From positions 1-64,000 of the forward strand of contig JBCDDC010000019.1 of assembly GCA_039180675.1 (NCBI GenBank): a stretch of DNA of 64,000 nt, in the 5' to 3' direction. Both the position numbers and the translations under genes were made by a program. This document shows positions 29,955 through 39,058 of this stretch, one piece after another. The notes below the pieces were generated by a model that saw only the letters and a program-made list of their open reading frames with translations, made no database searches and had not been told where the DNA came from. The stretch is from Thermohalobaculum sp039180675 (GTDB lineage: Bacteria > Pseudomonadota > Alphaproteobacteria > Rhodobacterales > Rhodobacteraceae). Numbering within the stretch: the stretch's first letter is position 1; each line of letters begins with the position of its first letter.

Positions 29955-30084
29955 ACCATACCCGTCTGACCTTTTCTCTCTAGGAAAAAGTCTAGTGCAT
30001 GATCGGCGCCTACTCAGAAGTGAGCGCTGATCACATCTCCTGATCAGTTCGAGAACCACTCGGCTCCACGGTGAGGAGAATAGA

Positions 30085-31284
30085 ATGCAACTTTCACGCA
30101 CCCTTCTGGCCGGTGCAAGCATCGGCGCCCTGGTCGCAAGCTCGATATGGTATGCAGCCGATCGCTTGGACCTCCCATCTCTGGTGGCAGAGGCGAACGC
30201 CGCTGCCCCTATAGCCGCCGCACCGGCGCCAACCGTCGATGTGATCGCGGCCCAGACCCAATCAATCGTCGAGTGGGACGAGTTCGCGGGCCGCTTCCAG
30301 GCGGTGGATGAAGTCGCGATCCGCGCCCGGGTATCCGGCCACCTTGACGCAGTCCACTTCGACCCTGGTCAGATCGTCGAGAAGGGCGACCTTCTCTTCA
30401 CGATCGACCCGCGCCCCTTCGAGGCAGCCCTCGCCGAGGCCCGCGCCCAACTGGAGGAAGCCCGTGCTGCAGCACAGCTCGCAGAAAGCGAGTTCGGCCG
30501 CGCACAGCAACTCTATGAGCGTGGCCATGTCAGCACCTCGGTTCTGGACACGCGCGCCCAGGGAGCTACGGCGGCTGAGGCCGCTATCTCAGCCGCGGTT
30601 GCGGTGGTCGAGCGGGCCGAACTCGATCTGGCCTTCACGAAGATCACATCGCCGGTCACCGGGCGCATCTCGGATGATGCCGTCAGCCCAGGCAACCTGA
30701 TCGCTGCCGGCGCGGCCTCGGGCGCCCTTACGACGATCGTCTCGATCAACCCAATCCACTTTGTCTTCGATGCGACCGAACAGCAGTATCTCGAGTACAT
30801 GCGCGCGACCGGTGGTGAGAGCCTGCGGAGCCGTGCAAGCCAGACCCCTGTTGCCGTGCGCCTGATCGACGAGCCAGACTTCGCGCATCAGGGAGCGATC
30901 GACTTCGTCGACAACCGTATCGACCGCGCGACCGGGACCATCCGGGGCCGCGCAGTCCTGGAGAACGCCGATGGCGTGCTGACCCCAGGCATGTTCGGCC
31001 GCCTGCGTCTCGCGACGGCCGAGAATGTCGAGCGTGTATTGATCTCTGAGCGTGCCATCGGCTCCGACCAGAACACCAAGTTCGTCTGGGTCATGCGCGA
31101 GGACGACACGGTGACACGCCGGCTCGTCACGCTCGGCGACCAACATGGCGATCTGCGGATCGTCCTTTCCGGTATCGACGCGGGCGACCGGGTCGTTGTG
31201 GGTGGCCTGCACATGCTGGGCGAAGGCGCGCATGTGACCGCGCGCTTTATCGACGAAGATCCCGTTCGCGTGGCGGCGCGCTAA
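30085..31284 (+). CDS. RND efflux periplasmic adaptor (AcrA/MexE-like)
   Basis: 399 residues. The N-terminus has a membrane anchor (residues about 6-25) and an Ala/Pro-rich linker, then the lipoyl half RFQAVDEVAIRARVSGHLDA, a short helical hairpin (about 110-165), the second lipoyl half (LDLAFTKITSPVTGRISD) and the beta-barrel and membrane-proximal domains (GTIRGRAVLENADGVLTPGM). This is the canonical adaptor of AcrAB/MexEF-type pumps. The ATG at 30085 has GAGGAG 7 bases upstream. The permease gene follows after 33 bases, so the two form an operon. Confidence 0.92.
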   Translation: MQLSRTLLAGASIGALVASSIWYAADRLDLPSLVAEANAAAPIAAAPAPTVDVIAAQTQSIVEWDEFAGRFQAVDEVAIRARVSGHLDAVHFDPGQIVEKGDLLFTIDPRPFEAALAEARAQLEEARAAAQLAESEFGRAQQLYERGHVSTSVLDTRAQGATAAEAAISAAVAVVERAELDLAFTKITSPVTGRISDDAVSPGNLIAAGAASGALTTIVSINPIHFVFDATEQQYLEYMRATGGESLRSRASQTPVAVRLIDEPDFAHQGAIDFVDNRIDRATGTIRGRAVLENADGVLTPGMFGRLRLATAENVERVLISERAIGSDQNTKFVWVMREDDTVTRRLVTLGDQHGDLRIVLSGIDAGDRVVVGGLHMLGEGAHVTARFIDEDPVRVAAR

Positions 31285-31317
31285 GGCGCGCGCCACCCAT
31301 AAGGTGAGGAAAGACCG

Positions 31318-34300
31318 ATGAAACTCCCCCAATTCTTTATCGACAGACCGATTTTTGCGATCGTAATCTCTGCCTTTATCACGATTATCGGCGCGCTGAG
31401 CTACTTCACGCTGCCCGTTGCCCAGTATCCTGCCGTTGCACCGCCTACCGTGCAGGTTACCGCTCAGTACCCCGGCGCATCGGCCGAGACGATTGCCGAG
31501 ACCGTCGCGACGCCACTTGAGCAGCAAATCAACGGTGTCGAGGGGATGATCTACCTCTCGAGCCAGGCCACGGGCGACGGCAACCTGACCATTACCGTGA
31601 CCTTCGAGCTGGGCACCGATCTCGATACGGCACAAGTGCTTGTGCAAAACCGGGTGGCGATCGCCGAGCCCCGCCTGCCAGAGGAAGTGCGCCGCTTGGG
31701 CGTGGTGACGCAAAAGGCGTCCCCAGACCTTCTTCTGGTCGTGCACATGTTCTCGCCTGACGGCTCGCGGGATGATCTCTACATCACGAACGCCGCACAG
31801 CGGGTGCGGGATGAACTGACCCGTCTCGGCGGCGTCGGCAACATTACGATCTTCGGTGCACGCGACTACGCTATGCGGATCTGGCTGGACCCCGAGCGCA
31901 TCGCGTCGCTCGAACTAACCCCTGGCGAGGTGGTCGCTGCGATGCGGGCCCAGAATGCGCAAATCGCGTCGGGTCGGTTGAACCAGCAGCCGACACCGGA
32001 AGCGGGGGCCTTCGAGCTTTCCGTCGAGACCATAGGGCGGCTCGCAGACACTTCGGAATTCGAGCGCATCATCATCAAGCGTGGAGAGGACGGCCGGATC
32101 GTACGGCTCGCCGATGTGGCGCGTGTCGAACTGGGCGCCGCAGATTACACCACGCGGGCTTATCTGGACACGAACCAGGCGGTCGCGATGGCGATAAACC
32201 AACGCCCAGGGACCAACGCGCTCGCAACGGCTGAGGAAGTGCTCTCGATTGTCGAGGAGCTGTCGCAGGATTTCCCGGCGGGTCTTTCCTATGACGTGAT
32301 CTATAACCCGACCGAGTTCATCCAGGCCTCGATCGACGCTGTGATCGCCACAATGATCGAAGCGGTCGCGCTGGTTGTGGCTGTCGTGCTACTGTTCCTC
32401 GGCACATGGCGGGCCGCAGTGACACCAATCCTGGCGATCCCAGTTTCGCTGATCGGCACCTTCGCGGTCATGTCGGCGCTGGGCTATTCGATCAACAACC
32501 TCTCGCTCTTCGGGCTCGTCCTCGCCGTCGGTATCGTCGTCGATGACGCGATCATTGTGGTCGAGGGGATCGAGAAGCACATCCGCAACGGGCTTTCCCC
32601 TCGCGATGCGGCCAAACGCACGATGAAGGAGGTATCCGGAGCCCTTATCGCAACTTCGCTGGTGCTGGCGGCTGTGTTTATCCCAACCGCGGCGGTCGCC
32701 GGCATCGCAGGCCAGTTCTACCAGCAGTTTGCGGTGACGATCACCGCGGCCACCGCGATCTCGCTTCTGGTGTCGCTCACGCTGAGCCCGTCGCTCGCCG
32801 CGCTCTTGCTGCGCCCGCATAGCGAAAAGAAAGTGGGCCTGCTGATGCGGCCGGTCATGTGGGCGCTGCGCCTGTTCGACCGTGGGTTTGACCGGGCGTC
32901 CGACGGCTATGCCTGGGCAACCACCCGGCTCGTTCGCGCTCCCGCGATCATGCTCGCGCTCTTTGGCGGCCTGCTGCTGATGACCGACCATCAGTTTGGC
33001 AAGGTCCCTGCGGGCTTCATCCCGCAGCAGGACCAGGGCTACTACATCACCGTCGTCCAGCTTCCGCCGGGTGCATCGTTGGAGCGGACCGATAGGGTAG
33101 TGCGTGAGGCCACCGCGAGCCTTCTGGAGATCGAGGGTGTGGAACACGCGGCTGTCTTCGCAGGCTTCAACGGCGCAACATTCACCACCGAGTCGAACAC
33201 CGGCGTCATCTTCTTCACCACAACGCCGTTCGATGAGCGTGAGGAGGCTGGCTATGCCCCCGAAGAGGTACTTGGTGAGGCGCGCCAGCGTATGGCCGCA
33301 ATCACCGATGCAGCCATCTTCGTCATCTCACCCCCACCTGTACGCGGGATCGGCACGGGCGGCGGCTTCAAGATGATGCTGCAGGACACTGGCAATATCG
33401 GTCCGGTGGAACTTGAACGGGCCGCCACTGCACTGTCGGCTGCCGCGAATGCGGACCCAGGCCTTGTCGCTGTCTTCTCGCTCTACTCCACGGGGACACC
33501 GCGGGTATGGGCAGAGATCGACCGCGAGCGCGCCGAGATGCTCAACGTCCCGATCGCCCGGGTGAACCAGGCGCTCGAGGTCTATCTCGGCTCGGCTTAC
33601 GTGAACGACTTCAACCTGTTTGGCCGGACCTACCAGGTCATCGCCCAGGCGGATGCCGAGCACCGCCAGTCGGTGGAGGACGTGGCGAAACTGCGGACCC
33701 GTTCGGAAGATGGCGCAATGGTCCCGCTCGGGGCGGTCGCCACCTTCCAAGACTCGACCGGCCCACTGCGCCAGCCGCGCTACAACCTCTATCCCGCAGC
33801 AGCGGTTCAGGGGCAGGCGCTGCCCGGTGTTTCCTCGGCAGAGGCGCTGGCCAAGATGGAGGCGCTGGCCGACGAAATCCTGCCGGCAGGTGTCTCCTAC
33901 GAGTGGACCGAACTGAGTTATCAGGAGAAGAACACAGAGGATACGGCCGCATTGGTCTTCGCCTTCGCCGTCCTCTTCGTCTTCCTGGTTCTGGCGGCAC
34001 AGTACGAGAGCTGGGCCTTGCCAGCAGCCGTGATCTTGATCGTGCCCATGGTGCTCTTGTCGGCGATCACCGGTGTCTGGCTCGCCGGGCTCGACAACAA
34101 CATCCTCGTGCAGATCGGGTTCGTGGTCTTGGTGGCACTCGCTTCAAAGAACGCAATCCTGATCGTCGAGTTCGCACGTCAGGCCGAGGATGAAGGGCTC
34201 GATCGCTGGGCGGCCGCCATTTGGGCCGCGCAGACCCGCCTGCGCCCGATCGTCATGACGTCTCTTGCGTTCATCCTCGGTGTGGTGCCGCTGATGCTTG

Positions 34301-34479
34301 CCACTGGCGCGAGCGCCGAGATGCGCCAGTCGCTGGGTGTCTCGGTCTTCTCTGGCATGCTTGGCGTGACCCTGTTCGGGCTGTTGTTCACGCCCGCCTT
34401 CTACGTGGCCATCCGCGCGGTCGAAGAACGGCTCACCGCAGGGCGCACTTCGCCGAGCAGGGAAGAAGCCACGGGCTAA
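31318..34479 (+). CDS. RND multidrug efflux permease (AcrB/MexF-like, HAE1)
   Basis: 1053 residues. The N-terminus MKLPQFFIDRPIFAIVISAF is the classical HAE1 start. The proton-relay aspartates are Asp409-Asp410 in GIVVDDAIIVVEGIEKH, and the substrate-loop signature GFIPQQDQGYYITVVQLPPG sits after TM7. All twelve membrane segments can be traced. It should export hydrophobic or amphipathic compounds with the adaptor encoded upstream; no outer-membrane channel gene follows. A strong terminator begins 36 bases after the stop codon. It is closer to MexF/BpeF-like pumps than the permease at 5293-8409, so the two systems are separate lineages rather than a recent duplication. Confidence 0.93.
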   Translation: MKLPQFFIDRPIFAIVISAFITIIGALSYFTLPVAQYPAVAPPTVQVTAQYPGASAETIAETVATPLEQQINGVEGMIYLSSQATGDGNLTITVTFELGTDLDTAQVLVQNRVAIAEPRLPEEVRRLGVVTQKASPDLLLVVHMFSPDGSRDDLYITNAAQRVRDELTRLGGVGNITIFGARDYAMRIWLDPERIASLELTPGEVVAAMRAQNAQIASGRLNQQPTPEAGAFELSVETIGRLADTSEFERIIIKRGEDGRIVRLADVARVELGAADYTTRAYLDTNQAVAMAINQRPGTNALATAEEVLSIVEELSQDFPAGLSYDVIYNPTEFIQASIDAVIATMIEAVALVVAVVLLFLGTWRAAVTPILAIPVSLIGTFAVMSALGYSINNLSLFGLVLAVGIVVDDAIIVVEGIEKHIRNGLSPRDAAKRTMKEVSGALIATSLVLAAVFIPTAAVAGIAGQFYQQFAVTITAATAISLLVSLTLSPSLAALLLRPHSEKKVGLLMRPVMWALRLFDRGFDRASDGYAWATTRLVRAPAIMLALFGGLLLMTDHQFGKVPAGFIPQQDQGYYITVVQLPPGASLERTDRVVREATASLLEIEGVEHAAVFAGFNGATFTTESNTGVIFFTTTPFDEREEAGYAPEEVLGEARQRMAAITDAAIFVISPPPVRGIGTGGGFKMMLQDTGNIGPVELERAATALSAAANADPGLVAVFSLYSTGTPRVWAEIDRERAEMLNVPIARVNQALEVYLGSAYVNDFNLFGRTYQVIAQADAEHRQSVEDVAKLRTRSEDGAMVPLGAVATFQDSTGPLRQPRYNLYPAAAVQGQALPGVSSAEALAKMEALADEILPAGVSYEWTELSYQEKNTEDTAALVFAFAVLFVFLVLAAQYESWALPAAVILIVPMVLLSAITGVWLAGLDNNILVQIGFVVLVALASKNAILIVEFARQAEDEGLDRWAAAIWAAQTRLRPIVMTSLAFILGVVPLMLATGASAEMRQSLGVSVFSGMLGVTLFGLLFTPAFYVAIRAVEERLTAGRTSPSREEATG

Positions 34480-34514
34480 GGTTCGGCGCCGAATTCCTCA
34501 CCTAAGGCGCCCTC

Positions 34515-34552
34515 AGGGCCCGGCCGCAACAGGCCGGGCCCTAATTTCTTTT
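34515..34552 (+). terminator. Rho-independent terminator after the RND operon
   Basis: A perfect 11-bp GC-rich stem (AGGGCCCGGCC, pairing with GGCCGGGCCCT) with a 6-base loop GCAACA is followed by AATTTCTTTT. It closes the LysR-adaptor-permease transcription unit. It may also serve the convergent sauT end at 34611, although the T run favours the plus strand. Confidence 0.85.
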
Positions 34553-34610
34553 GGCGAACAGCATCGACGGAAGATCCCAGCCCCTGGATCCAAAGCTACA
34601 GGATTAAAGG

Positions 34611-36152
34611 CTACGATGAGGCCTCATTGACCGCTGGCAGTGTCAGATCAGCGATCTTCAATCTCTGGATCTTCCCACTCGGTCCTTTGGGAAGTTCCGG
34701 TAGGATATAGACGACATCCGGTGCCTTGAAATCGCCGACACGGCGAACACAGAGGTCTCGAAGCTCTTCTGGCGTAGCGCCAGAACCCGTCGTAAGGCGG
34801 ACCGCGGCCTCGACCCTTTCGCCATAGTGTGCGCAGGCCCTCGCAAAGGCCGCCGCTTCGACCACATCCGGATGCGCGTAGAGGGCTTCGTCGATCTCAC
34901 GTGGCGCGACATTCTCACCCCCCTTGATGATCAGCTCCTTCAGGCGGCCGGTCACGAAGATATAGCCATCCTCGTCCATCCGCCCCAGATCGCCCGTGCG
35001 CAGCCAGCCGCCAGGGGCAAATGTCTCCGCCGTTGCCTCGGGGTTTCTCAGATATTCCCGCATCACGTTCGGGCCGCGGACGGCAATCTCGCCTTCCTCT
35101 CCCACGGGCAGATGGCCGAGATCAGGCCCAAGGATCGACACTTCGTTTCCGTAGGCGAGACCAGGGGAGCCAATCTTGCGTGTCCCAGGGGGAAGCGGGT
35201 TGGACAGGATCTGCGCCGCCGTCTCCGTCAAGCCCATCGTCTCGATGATCGGCACGCCAAAGCGGCGCTCAAATGCCGTCTGCGTCTCAGCCGCCAGGGC
35301 CGAAGACGCCGAGCGGGCAAACCGCAGCCTTTCACAGGTCCCCCGGTCCGGCGTGCTATCTCCATGCACTAGATGCGAGATGACCGTCGGAACGGCAGAG
35401 AACCAGGTCGCCCCGGACACCGCGCATTGTTGCCAGAAGCGGCTCGCCGAGAAGCGGCTGCACATCGCGACGGAGCCGCCGCTAACCAGCGGACCCATAA
35501 CTGTCACGCAAAGGCCGTTGATGTGATAGATCGGCAGAACACACATCGCGCGGTCAGCCGGTGTCAGCCGGTGCGCTATCGTCGGCGTCCACCCGCCTGC
35601 CAGCAGGCTGGCATGGGTGTGCACAACACCCTTGGGTCGGCCGGTGGTGCCAGATGTGTACATCAGCAGCGCATCGTCGGTCGCTTCGAGTGGGAAGAGA
35701 GGCGCCGTGGCCTCCGATGGCCAGTCGATCTTGTCCCCCACACCAATGCGAACAATTTCACTTCCAGGTTGCGCTTCGTTCCAAAGGCTCCTTTGTTCGT
35801 GCCCGACGAAGGAGAACCGCGCTCGACAATGGCTGAGCGCATAGCGGATCGCCTCCACGCCAGCGACAAGGTTGATCGGCGTGACCCGAAACCCGCCATA
35901 GAGCACGCCCATCAGGCAGGTCACACCCGCCTGTCCGTTCGGCAGGACAAGGGCAACACTCTCTCCTTTAGCGACGCCAAGCGCGGTCAGCCGGCCAGCG
36001 ATCACCGCCGCGCTCTCCCGCATCTGCGACCAGGTCAGGGAGACGCCACTTTCCGGGAAAAGATGACTGATCTGGTCGCCCCGTTCGGCCGCATGATGAT
36101 CGAGCCAGTCGCGCACCGTGCCCTTTGGCGGGCTGGTCTCAGCGATGATCAC
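34611..36152 (-). CDS. sauT: Acyl-CoA synthetase, probable sulfoacetate-CoA ligase
   Basis: 513 residues of the AMP-forming adenylating family. Motifs: P-loop MYTSGTTGRPKG (164-175), the acceptor region ETMGLTETAAQ, the TGD motif in GGWLRTGDLGRMDEDGY, GRLKELIIKGGENVAPREID, and the C-terminal catalytic Lys in KGPSGKIQR. Such enzymes make an acyl-CoA from a carboxylate, ATP and CoA. The substrate is inferred from context: its start overlaps by 4 bases (ATGA) the end of a SauS-like acylating aldehyde dehydrogenase gene, as in the sulfoacetate pathway of Cupriavidus necator, where SauT makes sulfoacetyl-CoA. If the neighbour acted on another aldehyde, this would be a ligase for the matching acid. 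Confidence 0.75.
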   Translation of the reverse strand: MIIAETSPPKGTVRDWLDHHAAERGDQISHLFPESGVSLTWSQMRESAAVIAGRLTALGVAKGESVALVLPNGQAGVTCLMGVLYGGFRVTPINLVAGVEAIRYALSHCRARFSFVGHEQRSLWNEAQPGSEIVRIGVGDKIDWPSEATAPLFPLEATDDALLMYTSGTTGRPKGVVHTHASLLAGGWTPTIAHRLTPADRAMCVLPIYHINGLCVTVMGPLVSGGSVAMCSRFSASRFWQQCAVSGATWFSAVPTVISHLVHGDSTPDRGTCERLRFARSASSALAAETQTAFERRFGVPIIETMGLTETAAQILSNPLPPGTRKIGSPGLAYGNEVSILGPDLGHLPVGEEGEIAVRGPNVMREYLRNPEATAETFAPGGWLRTGDLGRMDEDGYIFVTGRLKELIIKGGENVAPREIDEALYAHPDVVEAAAFARACAHYGERVEAAVRLTTGSGATPEELRDLCVRRVGDFKAPDVVYILPELPKGPSGKIQRLKIADLTLPAVNEASS

Positions 36153-37552
36153 TTCCCCGCCTCGGCCCAGTAGCTCGAAAAGATCTCATCGAGAGCTGGC
36201 TCCCGCGCCGGGATCTCCCGAACAATCTTCGTCGTCTGCATGAAGTGGCGCCAATGCAGGTTCTCATCGATTGAGTTACCCCCCCACGAACCGCAGCCCA
36301 TGGAGAGCGAGAACGGCATGCCGTTCGTAAAGGATCCGCCCGTCGCAAAAGTATGCGCCTGGTTCACGATTACCCTACAGGTGGGAAGTGTGGTGCCAAG
36401 CACCATCGCGCGCTCATCAAGCCCCGTATGAATGCCGATCGAGTGTCCGGCCCCCTGATGTGCCAGAATCCTGCCTGCAGTCTCCACCGCCGCCTCGAAA
36501 TCCGACGCACGATAGAGGGAGAGGACAAGGCTCAGCTTCTCGCCAGACAGTGGATGCCGCGGGCCGATCCCCTCCGTCTCGACCGCGATAAAACGCGTAT
36601 CATCAGGCAATGCACCGGCAAGACCGAGAGCCTCGACCGTCGGCCCCACATCCTGAGCGATAACCATCCGGTTCAGTTTGCCATCGGGCCAAAGGCGCGA
36701 GACAATCGCCCCCTCATTCGCGACGGTCGCGCCGCCGTTCCTGGCGAGCTCCGCGACGAAAGTATCATAGACCGCGTCGACCACTACGACCGCGTTCTCC
36801 GACGAGCAGGAGGTCGCGTTGTCGAATGTTTTCGAGGCCGCAATCTTCTGCGCCGCTGCGGCCAGATCTGCAGTTTCGTCGACGATCACGGTGACATTGC
36901 CGGCGCCAACCCCAATTGCCGGGGTGCCGGAGGAGTAGGCGCGGCGCACATTGTCCTGGCTTCCCGTGACCACCACAAGGTCAGCCGTCTCCAGCAGCCG
37001 CTGCGTCTTTCCCTTGGATCCGGGCGCCGGGATCATCTGCACGAGATCAGGGTCGGCCCCGATCTTCGCGAACTCTGATTGGATGTAATCCAACAATAGC
37101 TCGCAGGTCGCTACGCCCTTCGGCGACGGCGACAGAACAATCGCATTCCCGCATTTGAGCGCGTTGATGATGTTGTTCGCTGGCGTCGCCGCAGGGTTGG
37201 TGGACGGCACCACCGCGCCAATGACGCCAATCGGCCGCGCGATCTGGGTGATGCCGGTCTCGGGATTGTCGGACAGAACACCACAGGTTTGGACGCCCGC
37301 GATATCGCGCATCAGGCCAAGCGTCTTCCGATGATTCTTGGTGATTTTGTCGGCGATATTGCCAAGGCCGGTTGTCTTCACCGCAAGCTCCGCGAGAGCC
37401 CTGTTTCTGGCGGGCTCCATGATTGCCCAGGCGGCTGCCTGGGCCGCACGGTCATAGCGCTCCTGCACCGCGCCCGCCTCAAAACGAGCCTGTGCCGCGC
37501 GGGCGCGAGCCACGACCTCATCGACCAGAAGAGCTTCGTCAGCGGCATTCAT
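36149..37552 (-). CDS. sauS: Sulfoacetaldehyde dehydrogenase (acylating)
   Basis: 467 residues of the CoA-acylating aldehyde dehydrogenase family, with catalytic Cys249 in NATSCSSENAVVVVD and the nucleotide-binding region VVPSTNPAATPANNIINALK. Runs such as NHRKTLGLMRD, GITQIARPIGVIGAVVPSTN and the C-terminal GGSFTNGMPFSLSMGCGSWG agree with my memory of SauS, which reduces sulfoacetyl-CoA to sulfoacetaldehyde with NADPH. It lies between the transporter genes and sauT. ATG at 37552 has GGAG upstream. Sulfoacetaldehyde would then go to Xsc (acetyl phosphate plus sulfite), which is not in this window. An acetaldehyde dehydrogenase role is the main alternative. Confidence 0.8.
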   Translation of the reverse strand: MNAADEALLVDEVVARARAAQARFEAGAVQERYDRAAQAAAWAIMEPARNRALAELAVKTTGLGNIADKITKNHRKTLGLMRDIAGVQTCGVLSDNPETGITQIARPIGVIGAVVPSTNPAATPANNIINALKCGNAIVLSPSPKGVATCELLLDYIQSEFAKIGADPDLVQMIPAPGSKGKTQRLLETADLVVVTGSQDNVRRAYSSGTPAIGVGAGNVTVIVDETADLAAAAQKIAASKTFDNATSCSSENAVVVVDAVYDTFVAELARNGGATVANEGAIVSRLWPDGKLNRMVIAQDVGPTVEALGLAGALPDDTRFIAVETEGIGPRHPLSGEKLSLVLSLYRASDFEAAVETAGRILAHQGAGHSIGIHTGLDERAMVLGTTLPTCRVIVNQAHTFATGGSFTNGMPFSLSMGCGSWGGNSIDENLHWRHFMQTTKIVREIPAREPALDEIFSSYWAEAGK

Positions 37553-37598
37553 GGGCTTCTCCGAAAGGTGGGGAGCGGCGCACCGCTCCCCTTCTGGC

Positions 37599-38561
37599 TC
37601 AGAGCCCCGCGAGGAGCTCTTCCAAAGTCTTTTGCCGGGCCTCCCACATCGCCTTGACCTCGTCTCGGGTCATGATGTGCATGGGCGAGCCTCCGGCTTT
37701 CATCCGCTTCTCGACCCGGGCGTTCTTGAACATCTCCGGAACCGTTGCGGCGAGTTTGTCGACGACCTCCTGCGGTGTTCCCTTTGGCACCATGATGCCG
37801 CGGAAGTTGACCGACGAATTGTCGACATCGAGGCCCTGCTCCTTCATCGTTGGCACATCGGGCAGGAACTCATTCCGCTCCAGATCCGCCACGCCAAGAA
37901 TTTTGACATTCCCAGCTTCCCGGGCGCGGAATGCGTCGGAGAGATTGTTGACGCCGGCCATCACGTCACCCGCGATCACGGCCTTCATTGCGGCGGCCCC
38001 ACCGCCCTTTGTCGGGATGTAGGCCATCTTGACGCCCGCCGCCTTCTCGATCTGCAGCGCGGCGATGTGGTGGCCCACGAAGAGACCTGCGCCGGAGAAT
38101 GTCAGCTTGCCCGGGTTAGCCCTAGCGAACTCGACCACATCGGCCATCGAGTTCATCGGGCTGTCTGCGGCTACGACGAAGACGGCCGGGTCTGCCCCCC
38201 AGTTGGCGATTGGCTCGAAGCTGTCCTTCGAGTACTCCACACCGCCTTTGATCGACTGCGCGATGAAGTGCGGGATGTTGTACGCGGCCAGCGTGTAGCC
38301 ATCGGCCTCGGCCTGCGTCGCGAACCAGTTCCAGCCCACGCGACCACCGGCACCCGGCTTGTTGATGATAGCAATAGGCATGCCGAGCGCATCCTCATTG
38401 CCTGCCGTCATGGTCACGATCCGTGCCTGGAAATCCGTGGCGCCGCCGGCCCCATAGGACACCATCAGCATGACCGGACGGTCAGGATAGGTGTCGGCGG
38501 CCAGCGCCGGAGTGGCGAGGCCAATCAGGGCCACCATGGCCCCTGCGATCCAGTTTCTCAT
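37599..38561 (-). CDS. tctC: Tripartite tricarboxylate-type transporter, substrate-binding protein (TctC family)
   Basis: 320 residues. I take the ATG at 38561, with GGGAGG well placed upstream, rather than the in-frame TTG two codons earlier. A signal peptide (RNWIAGAMVALIGLATPALA) precedes a Bug/TctC-type binding protein: YPDRPVMLMVSYGAGGATDFQAR is the family's first strand and loop, and VGWNWFATQAEADGYTLAAY is typical. It captures an organic acid in the periplasm and delivers it to TctAB. Position in one operon with sauS and sauT makes sulfoacetate the likely ligand. Binding-protein genes of this family are often numerous in a genome, so the ligand cannot be read from sequence alone. Confidence 0.88.
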   Translation of the reverse strand: MRNWIAGAMVALIGLATPALAADTYPDRPVMLMVSYGAGGATDFQARIVTMTAGNEDALGMPIAIINKPGAGGRVGWNWFATQAEADGYTLAAYNIPHFIAQSIKGGVEYSKDSFEPIANWGADPAVFVVAADSPMNSMADVVEFARANPGKLTFSGAGLFVGHHIAALQIEKAAGVKMAYIPTKGGGAAAMKAVIAGDVMAGVNNLSDAFRAREAGNVKILGVADLERNEFLPDVPTMKEQGLDVDNSSVNFRGIMVPKGTPQEVVDKLAATVPEMFKNARVEKRMKAGGSPMHIMTRDEVKAMWEARQKTLEELLAGL

Positions 38562-38602
38562 CTTCAAGTCCTCCCTTGTGTTGGCTGCCGCCTTTGTGGC
38601 GG

Positions 38603-39058
38603 TCAGAAAAAGATCTCTCGCGGTGTGAAGACTCTAAGAAGCAAGGCGAAGAGACCATACATCACTGCCATGAACACGGCCGTGACGAGCAAACGGCGCA
38701 CCCAGACCCTCGGGTTAAGGTGGCTCCCGGGGTCATAGAGCGACAGTACGACAAAGAAGGCGATCACTGTTGCTGTATAGAAGCCAAGCGTCTTCGCCGC
38801 CCAGAACACGTAGACCAGCATAACGATGAAACCGGGCAGCAGGTTGATCACCTGTTCAGCTCCAAGCCCTCCACCGGGCTCGGAACGGCCGAGCGCGGTC
38901 TGCAGAAGCGTGAAAAGCGACAGAACCACGAACGCGGCCGAGATCAGACGCGGAAACAGGAATGCGTCCGCCGGTTGCTGCGTGAAGCTGACATAGCAGA
39001 CCCAGATACCGACAGCGGCGATCAGCCCGGCGGGTAGAAGATGTTGTATCCGGCTCAT
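38603..39058 (-). CDS. tctB: Tripartite tricarboxylate-type transporter, small membrane subunit (TctB family)
   Basis: 151 residues with four predicted membrane segments: about 8-25 (LLPAGLIAAVGIWVCYVSF), 35-55, 78-100 and 125-145. It is the poorly conserved small subunit that pairs with TctA. The start overlaps the tctA stop by 4 bases (ATGA). The sequence alone would be hard to assign; the identity rests on size, topology and position between tctA and tctC. Confidence 0.82.
   Translation of the reverse strand: MSRIQHLLPAGLIAAVGIWVCYVSFTQQPADAFLFPRLISAAFVVLSLFTLLQTALGRSEPGGGLGAEQVINLLPGFIVMLVYVFWAAKTLGFYTATVIAFFVVLSLYDPGSHLNPRVWVRRLLVTAVFMAVMYGLFALLLRVFTPREIFF

Noticed and set aside
30589..31746. 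385-codon minus-strand frame opposite the RND adaptor and permease
   Set aside because: Antisense shadow of two well-identified genes; composition is His/Arg/Asp-rich.
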